Below, one piece after another: positions 9,591 to 15,979 of a stretch of 64,000 bases of DNA (position 1 is the stretch's first letter; every line of letters begins with the position of its first letter). This DNA comes from Erythrobacter aurantius (GTDB lineage Bacteria; Pseudomonadota; Alphaproteobacteria; Sphingomonadales; Sphingomonadaceae). Where the stretch lies: contig NZ_CP090949.1 of NCBI RefSeq assembly GCF_023823125.1, forward strand, positions 2,690,001 to 2,754,000. The letters are read 5' to 3'. The notes under the pieces are model-generated. The model was given only the letters and a program-made list of their open reading frames with translations, was not told where the DNA came from and made no database searches. Position numbers and translations under genes: made by a program.

Positions 9591-9902
9591 GGGCCCCCGG
9601 AATCCGCTTCTGTTGCCCGGTGGGTCCAACCGCGCATAGGCTTTGTAAGATCAGGCCGTTAGGCCGTCAGATTACGCAGCGATTGCGAGTGCTTCGTTAT
9701 CGTTGGCACTTATGAGTTTTGAACAGTTTTACGGGTTACTCAGCCCGGGCAAAAACTACGCTTTTCAGCCCACGTCGATCCTAGTTCGGCCCCGTCAAAA
9801 GCCCCGGAATTCCGGGATTTATGGTGGAGCCGCCGGGTACTGCCCCCGGGTCCGTTGTGCCTATTGCACGCAGCAATTTATCGCCATAGTCGGTTGCCCG
9901 AC
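9591..9902 (-). ncRNA. ssrA: Transfer-messenger RNA, circularly permuted two-piece form
   Basis: On the minus strand the acceptor piece comes first, ending in GGCGGCTCCACCA with the CCA at 9824-9822 and a T-arm-like stem CCGGG/CCCGG with a 7-base loop. A spacer of about 28 bases follows. The coding piece then starts GGGGCCGAACTAGGATCGACG (5' end near 9793). Its first seven bases pair with the acceptor end (GGGGCCG with CGGCUCC). The tag frame reads GCC to TAA at 9707-9672 and encodes ANDNEALAIAA, so rescued proteins end in (A)ANDNEALAIAA, a good protease degron. This order is the permuted type known in alphaproteobacteria (Caulobacter). The exact mature ends need mapping. Confidence 0.93.
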
Positions 9903-9908
9903 GCCGCC

Positions 9909-9936
9909 TATATAGCGTCAAATTGCTGAATGAGAA
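9909..9936 (-). promoter_or_regulatory. Probable housekeeping promoter of ssrA
   Basis: On the minus strand TATATA (opposite 9909-9914) lies 16 bases after TTCTCA (opposite 9931-9936). This places transcription start near 9902, just ahead of the acceptor piece of the permuted tmRNA. The -35 box matches TTGACA at four of six positions. Confidence 0.5.
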
Positions 9937-9963
9937 GTGAGCAGGCTGGCCGCGTTACTCGCT

Positions 9964-10665
9964 TCATCCGAGATAGCGACTGGTCTGACCAATGGTATTT
10001 ACCGCACCGTGGACAAGGATCAGCGGCCAGATCGTCGTGTTCCTGATGCGCAGATAGATCAGCCCGAACAGCAATCCGATCGCGCCCGTCACGACCGCCC
10101 CGTTCATTCCCTGATAGTAATAATGGCGATAGCCGAAAAACACCGCCGCGATGATGGCGGCGAGAATGCCTGCACCGCGCATGCCGCCCAGAGTATCGGA
10201 CAACTTGGTGATGATGAAAGCGCGGAACAGCAGTTCTTCGAAGAACGAGCCATGGGTCCACACCACCAGCATGATCACGAGATAGGCGGCCAGATCGCCG
10301 CGCACGAAATCGAACCGTCCGCTGGTCCCGACATCTTCGAAGAATAGATTCGCAAACGCGCTTGCGCCGGCGACCGTGACGAGGAAGGCGATGAAGATTG
10401 CGACCGACCACCCCAGCACCGCAAGCCAGCTTTCCGGCCAGCGGAAGCCCAGATCGCTCCATTTGAGACCACGGCGATAAAGCAGAACCGTGCCGACGAT
10501 CATCGCCGACAGCGTAGATGCAGGTCCCGCGAATACGAATGTATATGGCAGCAAGGCCTGTTTCGCGATCACAAGCACCGCGACGACGATGACCAGATCA
10601 ATTGCAGCCGAGAGGCGCGTCGATTGCCCGTCGGGATCGACAAATTGTGTATCATTCGGTTTCAT
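9964..10665 (-). CDS. CPBP-family intramembrane metalloprotease
   Basis: A 233-residue multi-pass membrane protein. The CPBP (CAAX protease / bacteriocin-processing) motifs are in order: EELLFR (EExxxR, in FFEELLFRAF), FGYRHYYYQG (FxxxH) and HGAVNTIG (HxxxN) in the last helix. About six hydrophobic segments are visible. Family members cleave within the membrane or serve in bacteriocin self-protection; no bacteriocin gene is nearby, so a housekeeping envelope role is more likely. The gene is transcribed alone between mscL and ssrA. The start ATG 10665 is unambiguous, and the substrate is unknown. Confidence 0.85.
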   Translation of the reverse strand: MKPNDTQFVDPDGQSTRLSAAIDLVIVVAVLVIAKQALLPYTFVFAGPASTLSAMIVGTVLLYRRGLKWSDLGFRWPESWLAVLGWSVAIFIAFLVTVAGASAFANLFFEDVGTSGRFDFVRGDLAAYLVIMLVVWTHGSFFEELLFRAFIITKLSDTLGGMRGAGILAAIIAAVFFGYRHYYYQGMNGAVVTGAIGLLFGLIYLRIRNTTIWPLILVHGAVNTIGQTSRYLG

Positions 10666-10771
10666 CGGGCCGCCCTAGCAAAGGGCCTTCACGCGCGAAT
10701 CTGACGATATGCATACGCGCCACTCGGGCCGACCGAAGGGCCGGATCGAGGACGAACAGCGCCCAGACTTC

Positions 10772-10797
10772 GCCCGGCGACCAGAAAACCGCCGGGC
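10772..10797 (-). terminator. Strong hairpin after mscL, possible terminator
   Basis: A perfect 8-base inverted repeat (GCCCGGCG at 10772-10779, CGCCGGGC at 10790-10797) with a 10-base loop lies about 15 bases after the mscL stop. There is no T run, so intrinsic termination is uncertain. Confidence 0.4.
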
Positions 10798-10811
10798 AAA
10801 GGCAGCTATCG

Positions 10812-11249
10812 CTACTTCTTCAGGGCGTCGCGGATCTCGATGAGCAGCTCGATCTCGGTCGGCCCGGCAGGTTCAGCCGGGGCTTCTTCCTGCTTCTTTT
10901 CAAACTGCGCCGTCACCTTGTTGGCATAGCGCACCAGCAGGAAGATGATGAAGGCAAGGATCACGAAATTGATCGCCGTGGTGATCAGCGCGCCATACCC
11001 GATCATCGCGGCCCCCGCTTCTTTCAGGGCAGCATAGTCGGTCATCGATCCTTCGTAGCCTTCGGGCGCGCTAAGCAGGATGAAGTAGCTGGAGAAATCC
11101 GCGCCGCCGAAAATATAGCCTACCACCGGCATGATCACATCCTGCGTGAGCGATGTGACGATAGTCCCGAACGCCCCCGCGATAATCACCGCAACGGCCA
11201 GTTCCATGACATTGCCCATGGCAATGAATTGCTTGAATTCGTTAAGCAT
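10812..11249 (-). CDS. mscL: Large-conductance mechanosensitive channel MscL
   Basis: Homopentameric emergency valve in the inner membrane that opens on hypo-osmotic shock. The 145-residue product has the conserved amphipathic start [22 protein letters not shown], pore helix TM1 ([15 protein letters not shown]), the conserved [10 protein letters not shown] and a second helix ([20 protein letters not shown]). It ends in a cytoplasmic bundle ([14 protein letters not shown]). The frame is open upstream to 11315, but ATG 11249, preceded by GGGGATCAC, gives the family start. The periplasmic loop (about residues 45-75) is somewhat acidic and longer than in E. coli, consistent with the length difference. 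Confidence 0.95.
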   Translation of the reverse strand: MLNEFKQFIAMGNVMELAVAVIIAGAFGTIVTSLTQDVIMPVVGYIFGGADFSSYFILLSAPEGYEGSMTDYAALKEAGAAMIGYGALITTAINFVILAFIIFLLVRYANKVTAQFEKKQEEAPAEPAGPTEIELLIEIRDALKK

Positions 11250-11336
11250 TGTGATCCCCACTTTTCTTGCTCCAACGTGCCAGCATTCGCAGGTTGGCCC
11301 CAGTTTGCCAAGCACCCCATTTGCGTGGCTCGATCC

Positions 11337-11364
11337 TTGAAAGGTCGATGCGGTGTGCTATATC
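11337..11364 (+). promoter_or_regulatory. Probable housekeeping promoter of the lemA operon
   Basis: TTGAAA (11337-11342) and TATATC (11359-11364) are separated by 16 bases, and the first gene starts 66 bases further on. The match to sigma-70-type boxes is good for an alphaproteobacterium. It is a prediction from sequence only. Confidence 0.5.
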
Positions 11365-11429
11365 CGCAATACAGGACATCTTGCGTCGCCCGATCAAGGG
11401 TCAGGCGCTTCTTTCTTGGAGGGATACTC

Positions 11430-12032
11430 ATGAATTTGCGTAATTTCGGGCGCGGCATCGTGGTCGCTGCCGTTTCTCTCACGCTGGCCGCTTGCGGCAT
11501 CAATTCCGTCCCTGCGGCAGAAGAAGAGGCCAAGGCAAAGTGGGCGGACGTAGAAGCGCAGTTCCAGCGGCGCGCCAACCTCATCCCTAACCTTGTCGAA
11601 GTTGCTCAGGGCGCGGCTCAGAACGAGCAGGCAATCCTGACCGGGGTGACCGAAGCGCGCGCCCGTGCAAGCAGCATCAACATCTCGACTGACGACTTGC
11701 GCGATGCCGAAAAGATGCAGGAATTTGCCGAGGCACAAGGCCAGCTTGGCCAGGGCATCGGACGCTTGCTCGCCAGTTTCGAAGCCTATCCGCAGATCCA
11801 ATCGAACCAGAACTTCCTCGCGCTGCAGAGCCAGCTCGAAGGGACGGAAAACCGCATCGCCGTGTCCATTCGCGACTACAATGAAGCGGTGCGCAAATAT
11901 AACACCACGATCCGCACCTTCCCCGACACGATCGGCGCGAACATCATCCACGGTGCGGAGCCAATGGAGCCCTACACCGCCGTGACGGAAGGTGCCGAGG
12001 TCGCGCCGACCATCGACATGACGTCGAATTAA
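11430..12032 (+). CDS. lemA: LemA-family lipoprotein
   Basis: A 200-residue protein with lipobox LAAC (Cys19 or so), followed by the LemA core. Its signature is KWADVEAQFQRRANLIPNLVEVAQG, a helical segment in which RR(A/N)LIPNLV is diagnostic. Later come LGRLLASFEAYPQIQSNQNFLALQSQLEGTENRIA and RDYNEAVRKYNTTIR. The fold is a helical bundle exposed to the periplasm. The function is not established in general; LemA genes commonly sit beside TPM-domain genes, as here. GGAGGG lies just before ATG 11430; the longer open frame from 10602 is an artefact. It is first in an operon with the two TPM genes. Confidence 0.92.
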   Translation: MNLRNFGRGIVVAAVSLTLAACGINSVPAAEEEAKAKWADVEAQFQRRANLIPNLVEVAQGAAQNEQAILTGVTEARARASSINISTDDLRDAEKMQEFAEAQGQLGQGIGRLLASFEAYPQIQSNQNFLALQSQLEGTENRIAVSIRDYNEAVRKYNTTIRTFPDTIGANIIHGAEPMEPYTAVTEGAEVAPTIDMTSN

Positions 12033-12037
12033 GCGCG

Positions 12038-12907
12038 GTGAAGCGTAGCCTGAACATGGTGCTGGCAGCGCTGTTTGCGCTGCTGGCAATCTTGCTACCG
12101 GCGCAAGCCTATGCCCAGCCGGAATTCCCGGCATTGACGGGGCGTGTGGTCGACAATGCCGATCTGCTGTCTCCTCAGCAGGAGGCGGAGCTGACCACCA
12201 AGCTGGAGGCGCTTGAGGCCCAAACGCAGCGCCAACTGGTTGTCGCTACAATTCCCGATCTCCAAGGCTATGACATCGCCGATTACGGCTACCAGCTGGG
12301 CCGTGCATGGGGGATTGGCGATGCGGAACGCAATGATGGCGCACTGTTGCTCGTCGCCCCGAACGACCGCAAGGTCCGGATCGAAGTTGGCTACGGCCTC
12401 GAAGGCTATCTGACCGATGCCTATTCCGCACTGGTCATCCAGAATTTCATCATACCGCGTTTTCGTGACGGGGATTTCCCCGGCGGGATCATGGCTGGCA
12501 CTGACGCGATCATCCAGGTCCTGCAGCTCACGCCCGAAGAAGCAGCCCAGCTCAATCGCGAGGCGACTGCGGAGCGCAAGAGCGATGGGGGCTTCCCTGT
12601 CGGCGGGCTGATCTGGCTGGGCTTCATGTTCTTCTTCTTCGTGCTTCCGATCATTCGCGGCAGCCGCAGGCGCAGGCGCTATCGCTCCAAGGGCAAGGGC
12701 CCGTGGGGTGACCGAGTCGATGATGCCGCAGATGTCGCATCAAACATCATCCTTTGGGAAATCGGCAGCGCGATCGCTCGCGGCGCCATGTCCGGCGGAA
12801 GCAGCGGCGGCAGCAGCTGGGGCGGCGGAGGCGGCTTTGGCGGCGGCGGAGGCTTTTCCGGCGGTGGCGGATCATTCGGGGGCGGTGGCGCCTCCGGGGG
12901 GTGGTAA
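12038..12907 (+). CDS. TPM-domain membrane protein with Gly-rich tail (YgcG type)
   Basis: A 289-residue protein with a signal peptide ending near AYAQPEFP. A periplasmic TPM domain follows (about residues 30-165; GRVVDNADLLSPQQEAELTTKLEAL, GIGDAERNDGALLLV, RKVRIEVGYGLEGYLTD). One transmembrane helix (GGLIWLGFMFFFFVLPII), a basic stretch and a low-complexity Gly/Ser tail complete it. GTG 12038 begins 5 bases after lemA stops, so the pair is coupled. TPM domains have been linked to photosystem repair and, in bacteria, to phosphatase-like or scaffold roles, without a settled activity. The extreme Gly content at the end (12785-12905) is typical of this family. Confidence 0.88.
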   Translation: MKRSLNMVLAALFALLAILLPAQAYAQPEFPALTGRVVDNADLLSPQQEAELTTKLEALEAQTQRQLVVATIPDLQGYDIADYGYQLGRAWGIGDAERNDGALLLVAPNDRKVRIEVGYGLEGYLTDAYSALVIQNFIIPRFRDGDFPGGIMAGTDAIIQVLQLTPEEAAQLNREATAERKSDGGFPVGGLIWLGFMFFFFVLPIIRGSRRRRRYRSKGKGPWGDRVDDAADVASNIILWEIGSAIARGAMSGGSSGGSSWGGGGGFGGGGGFSGGGGSFGGGGASGGW

Positions 12908-12910
12908 GCG

Positions 12911-13585
12911 ATGGGCTATCTGACTGAAGACCAGCACAAGACCGTATCGGCCGCCGTCGCCGATGCCGAGTTGAACACCTCAGGCGAAATCCTGACGGTT
13001 CTGGCTGATCGCTCCGACGGCTACACCGATGTCGCGCTGCTTTGGGCAGCGGCGATATCCTTTACCGCGATGAGCGCGTTTGCAGCCTTCCCCCAGCCCT
13101 TTCTCGATCTGTGGGATGCGCTGATCGGCGGTTGGAGCCATGAATGGACCACCGGCGAACTTGCCAGCATGACGATCGCCCTCGGCCTGATTGCGTTTGT
13201 CGTGTCCTGGGCGGTGCAGCAATGGGACCCGCTGCGGTTCCTGCTGATCCCGGCCCCGGTCAAGACAGCGCGTTGCCATGAGCAGGCGATCAAGCATTTC
13301 AAGGTCGGTGCGGAACGCCGCACCCATGGCCGCACCGGCGTGCTGATCTATCTTTCCATGTCAGAACACAGGGCAGAAATCGTCGCAGATCGCTCCATCG
13401 CCGAAAAGGTCGATGCCGAAGTCTGGGGCGAGGCGATGGGCGACATGTTGGCGCATATCAAACGCGACCGTATCGCCGAAGGGCTCGCGGTGGGTGTGCG
13501 CGATGTCGGCTTTGTTCTGGCGCAGCACTTCCCACGCGGGGATGAAGACGAAAACGAGCTTCCCGATCGACTGATCGAGGTCTAG
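12911..13585 (+). CDS. Second TPM-domain membrane protein
   Basis: A 224-residue protein starting 3 bases after the previous gene. It begins LTEDQHKTVSAAVADAELNTSGEI, the start of a TPM domain that is interrupted by two transmembrane segments (about 40-62 and 88-110). The domain resumes as HFKVGAERRTHGRTGVLIYLSMSEHRAEIVADRSIAEKV and ends DRIAEGLAVGVRDVG. This split-TPM arrangement is common as the third gene of lemA-TPM-TPM operons in alphaproteobacteria. It probably forms a membrane complex with its two upstream partners, which is inferred from gene order. The next gene starts 11 bases later. Confidence 0.82.
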   Translation: MGYLTEDQHKTVSAAVADAELNTSGEILTVLADRSDGYTDVALLWAAAISFTAMSAFAAFPQPFLDLWDALIGGWSHEWTTGELASMTIALGLIAFVVSWAVQQWDPLRFLLIPAPVKTARCHEQAIKHFKVGAERRTHGRTGVLIYLSMSEHRAEIVADRSIAEKVDAEVWGEAMGDMLAHIKRDRIAEGLAVGVRDVGFVLAQHFPRGDEDENELPDRLIEV

Positions 13586-13596
13586 GCGCTTCACCC

Positions 13597-14178
13597 ATGA
13601 GTGAATTTGAACTGATCCGCGATCCCGACGCGGACAAGCCCGAAGAGGTGATGTGGCAAGGCCGTTTCATCACCGCCAAGACCCGCGGACGCTGGGAATA
13701 TGTCGGGCGGGCATGGGGTATTCGGGCTGCGGCGATCATCGCGATTGATGAAGACCCCGACGGCACGCGGCACGTCATCCTCGTCAGCCAGTATCGCGTC
13801 CCGCTGGGGCGTTTCTGCCTCGAGATCCCGGCAGGCCTGGTCGGCGACGATGAAGGCAGCGAAGGCGAATTGGCCGTTGATGCCGCGATCCGTGAGCTGG
13901 AGGAAGAAACCGGATACCGCGCCGAAAGGATGGAGGTGCTGGGCGAATTCTATTCCTCGCCCGGAATGGTCTCCGAAAGTTTCACACTGCTGCGCGCCAC
14001 CGGCCTGACCAAAGTCAGCGAAGGCGGCGGGACCGATAGCGAGAACATCAATGTGCATCGCGTGGCGCTGCGCGAGCTTGGCGGCTTTGTCGCACGCTGG
14101 CGTAAAGCCGGTCACGGCGTCGACGTGCGTATCGCGATGCTGATGACACCGGAATATCTGGGAGAGGAATTGAAATGA
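13597..14178 (+). CDS. Nudix hydrolase, ADP-ribose pyrophosphatase type
   Basis: A 193-residue cytoplasmic hydrolase of nucleoside diphosphates linked to another group. The Nudix box is visible near residues 85-107 as ELAVDAAIRELEEETGY (REUxEExGU intact). The upstream Gly that normally lies five residues before the first Glu is displaced by about two. ADP-ribose pyrophosphatase features are present: IPAGLVGDDEG before the box and YSSPGMVSES after it. It overlaps the SDR gene by 4 nt (ATGA), so the two are translationally coupled. It follows the TPM genes closely and may be in their transcript. The likely substrate is ADP-ribose, with moderate certainty. Confidence 0.88.
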   Translation: MSEFELIRDPDADKPEEVMWQGRFITAKTRGRWEYVGRAWGIRAAAIIAIDEDPDGTRHVILVSQYRVPLGRFCLEIPAGLVGDDEGSEGELAVDAAIRELEEETGYRAERMEVLGEFYSSPGMVSESFTLLRATGLTKVSEGGGTDSENINVHRVALRELGGFVARWRKAGHGVDVRIAMLMTPEYLGEELK

Positions 14179-14957
14179 CGAAACGTTGCGAAGGCAAGCT
14201 CGCATTGGTGACGGGCGGTGCCCAGGGACTTGGCCGGGCGCATTGCATCCGGCTGGCGCAGGAAGGCGCGCGAGTTCTCGCGACCGACATCAACGGCGAC
14301 GGAGCAGCCGAAACGGCCGCTATCGTCAATGCCGAAATGGGCGCAGGCACAGCCTTCAGTATAGCGCATGACGTGACCGATCCGGCCCAATGGGAAGCCG
14401 CCGTCGATGCGGCCCGCGAACATCTGGGCGGGCTTAACGTGCTGGTGAACAATGCCGGCATCGGAGTTCCGGGCAATATCGAGGAATGCAATTTCGCCGA
14501 CTGGCAGCGTTGCTTTGACATCAACGTGAATTCGATCTTCCACGGCTGCCAGAAGGCGCTGCCGCTGATGCGCGAACACGCTCCGGGATCGATCATCAAC
14601 ATCTCGAGCATCGCCGGGCTGATCGCCAGCGACACAATGCCCGCCTACAATGCGTCAAAGGCCAGTGTGTGGATGCTGTCGAAATCGATCGCGCTGCATT
14701 GTGCGAAGAAGAATATGCAGATCCGCTGCAATTCGGTGCACCCGACCTTTGTCGATACGCCGATCCTCGATGGCACGGCGCGCGCGCATCAGCTGGACAA
14801 GGATGTGCTGATGGGAAAGCTCGCCCGCCAGATTCCGCTGAAATTCGTCGGCGAGCCGAACGATATCGCCAATGCCGTGGTCTATCTTGCCAGCGACGAA
14901 AGCCGGTTCATGACAGGTGCCGAACTCAAGCTGGATGGCGGCATCAGCGCGATGTGA
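14175..14957 (+). CDS. Short-chain dehydrogenase/reductase
   Basis: A 260-residue classical SDR. It has the cofactor motif TGGAQGLG (residues 13-20), DI after the second strand (suggesting NAD rather than NADP), NNAG, the catalytic Ser in NISSIAG and the YNASK catalytic Tyr/Lys. The LDGG near the C-terminus is standard. The substrate cannot be read from sequence; similar enzymes act on hydroxysteroids, cyclohexanol-like alcohols or 3-hydroxyacyl compounds. It is coupled to the upstream Nudix gene by a 4-base overlap. The transcript meets the minus-strand terminator at 14979-15005. Confidence 0.9.
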   Translation: MTKRCEGKLALVTGGAQGLGRAHCIRLAQEGARVLATDINGDGAAETAAIVNAEMGAGTAFSIAHDVTDPAQWEAAVDAAREHLGGLNVLVNNAGIGVPGNIEECNFADWQRCFDINVNSIFHGCQKALPLMREHAPGSIINISSIAGLIASDTMPAYNASKASVWMLSKSIALHCAKKNMQIRCNSVHPTFVDTPILDGTARAHQLDKDVLMGKLARQIPLKFVGEPNDIANAVVYLASDESRFMTGAELKLDGGISAM

Positions 14958-14978
14958 TCGCGGACGCCGCGCGTATAC

Positions 14979-15005
14979 AAAAAGAGAGGGGCCAACTGGC
15001 CCCTC
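14979..15005 (-). terminator. Rho-independent terminator of the PspC operon
   Basis: A perfect 8-base hairpin (GAGGGGCC and GGCCCCTC, loop of 4) is followed on the minus strand by TCTTTTT, opposite 14979-14985. It lies 64 bases past the pspC stop. On the plus strand there is no T run, so it mainly serves the minus-strand unit, though the stem may also help end the SDR transcript. Confidence 0.75.
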
Positions 15006-15068
15006 CCGGTTCGATCAGATCGGTCTTGGCGGTCCGAAAACCGGGAGCCGCTTTTCTTTGCGCCAAGA

Positions 15069-15281
15069 TCAGTCCGCGATGAATGCGATCGCGAGGTAGA
15101 TCAGGATCGGCAGTCCGAAGCCCGCCAGCGTTAGGCCGACAAAGCCGAGCCGCCAGATCAGGGCATCAACGCCCGACCAATTCGCAAGCCCTGCGCAAAC
15201 ACCGAAAATCTTGCCGTCACGCTTGTCCAGGGTGAAGCCGCTCTGCGGGGGACGGCCATTGTTGTGGGTCAGATTGCTCAT
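15069..15281 (-). CDS. Minimal PspC-domain membrane protein
   Basis: A 70-residue protein consisting almost only of a PspC domain. It has a hydrophilic start, then FTLDKRDGKIFGVCAGLANW (the family hallmark, GV(C)aGlA), and two hydrophobic segments ending in LPILIYLAIAFIAD. PspC proteins sense or transmit inner-membrane stress in the phage-shock response. Its ATG overlaps the stop of the preceding 48-residue ORF (ATGA), so it is translationally coupled to a row of tiny membrane proteins behind a sigma-54-type promoter. No pspA, pspB or pspF gene is in the window. It is shorter than E. coli PspC (about 119 residues) and lacks the leucine-zipper tail. Confidence 0.88.
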   Translation of the reverse strand: MSNLTHNNGRPPQSGFTLDKRDGKIFGVCAGLANWSGVDALIWRLGFVGLTLAGFGLPILIYLAIAFIAD

Positions 15282-15424
15282 GCGATGGCTCCAAGGGTGA
15301 AAGTGGCAGCGGGGCTGGCCGGTACGATGGCGGTGGCCATCAGGGTGATGGTGATGATCAGCGAACCTGCGGCCGCGGCAATGCGGGCGCCGGTCGTGCC
15401 AGAAAGTTCGAAGAACGAGTACAT
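15278..15424 (-). CDS. Very small membrane protein 3 of the PspC operon (48 aa)
   Basis: An ORF of 48 codons from ATG 15424, with AAAGGAAAC eight bases upstream. It starts MYSFFELSG and has one hydrophobic helix (IAAAAGSLIITITLMATAIVPASP). The helix end AxxATAIVPASP matches the AYAIxPxxP ending of the two upstream ORFs, so the three look paralogous. The stop TGA overlaps the ATG of the PspC gene. Coding potential is supported by this shared pattern, the ribosome-binding sites and tight packing. I do not recognise a named family. Confidence 0.72.
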   Translation of the reverse strand: MYSFFELSGTTGARIAAAAGSLIITITLMATAIVPASPAATFTLGAIA

Positions 15425-15453
15425 TTGGGTTTCCTTTGCTTGAGAGTGGCAGA

Positions 15454-15564
15454 TCAGACGATTGCGGGGCTGCCGGGGATGATCGCGTATGCGAAGACGC
15501 CGGCGGTGAGGATCACCGAAAACGCGGCGGCGAACAGGCGATTGGCGGTTTCACTGGTAAACAT
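15454..15564 (-). CDS. Very small membrane protein 2 of the PspC operon (36 aa)
   Basis: A 36-codon ORF from ATG 15564, with AAAGGACCCCC upstream. The protein starts MFTSETANRLFAAAFSVIL and ends AYAIIPGSPAIV. It has one transmembrane segment and a short N-terminal hydrophilic part. Aligned without gaps to the 36-residue ORF at 15603-15713, it shares the MF start, the NR, AAAFS and TA residues and the AYAI-P-P ending. The 29 bases between its stop and the next start carry that gene's ribosome-binding site. Function unknown; it is probably made together with PspC. Confidence 0.75.
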   Translation of the reverse strand: MFTSETANRLFAAAFSVILTAGVFAYAIIPGSPAIV

Positions 15565-15602
15565 GATGAAGGGGGTCCTTTGATTGAGTGCTCTGTCTGA
15601 AA

Positions 15603-15713
15603 TCAGGCAAGCGAGGGGGTTGCGGGGACGATGGCGTAGGCCATCATGGCAGCGGTGATAACCAGCGAGAAAGCGGCAGCTGCGAAACGGTTCGAAAGGT
15701 CGGTAGCAAACAT
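15603..15713 (-). CDS. Very small membrane protein 1 of the PspC operon (36 aa)
   Basis: The first gene of the unit: 36 codons from ATG 15713, with AGGAGACC upstream. The protein starts MFATDLSNRFAAAAFSLVI and ends AYAIVPATPSLA. A single predicted transmembrane helix spans about residues 10-30. It is the same length as the next ORF and similar along its whole length, so the two arose by tandem duplication. It starts about 55 bases after the predicted sigma-54 transcription start. No known family is recognised; it is too short and lacks the charged coiled-coil of PspB. Confidence 0.75.
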   Translation of the reverse strand: MFATDLSNRFAAAAFSLVITAAMMAYAIVPATPSLA

Positions 15714-15778
15714 TTTTGGTCTCCTGAGTGAGTGGTCTTTGTGTTTCCGCGGGGCCATCCCGGGGATGCCAAATACTT

Positions 15779-15796
15779 TGCAGGAGGTGTGCCAAA
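15779..15796 (-). promoter_or_regulatory. Sigma-54 (RpoN) type promoter
   Basis: On the minus strand TTTGGCACACCTCCTGCAA shows the -24 GG (opposite 15792-15793) and the -12 GC (opposite 15780-15781) exactly 10 bases apart. The flanks TTGGCAC and TGCA match the RpoN consensus closely. Transcription would start near 15768, about 55 bases before the first small ORF. Phage-shock operons are classically RpoN-dependent, which fits the PspC gene at the end of this unit. Confidence 0.75.
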
Positions 15797-15869
15797 CTCG
15801 AGAAATGGCGGAAATCCGGGGTTTTTGGACTCGGAGCGACTGAATGATCCGTTCATCAATCCGAAAGGT

Positions 15870-15908
15870 TGGGAAATTTTACCACCTCTTGGGATTGGGC
15901 ATTTCCCA
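15870..15908. promoter_or_regulatory. Inverted repeat, possible enhancer site for the RpoN promoter
   Basis: TGGGAAAT (15870-15877) and ATTTCCCA (15901-15908) form perfect 8-base arms 23 bases apart. They sit about 100-140 bases upstream of the predicted sigma-54 start, the usual place for activator binding. No experimental link exists; a chance occurrence is possible. The site also lies in the recF leader. Confidence 0.4.
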
Positions 15909-15979
15909 GCACGTACGGATACCGCAAACTTCGCTATCGCTGGCCTTTCGCGCGGCGCGTGCTAGGCGGTCGGACGACC

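Noticed and set aside
9964..10665. CPBP protease as bacteriocin immunity gene
   Set aside because: No bacteriocin or lantibiotic precursor, ABC exporter or modification gene is adjacent.
10602..11429. 276-codon upstream extension of lemA
   Set aside because: It runs antisense through mscL; a ribosome-binding site and lipoprotein signal define the start at 11430.
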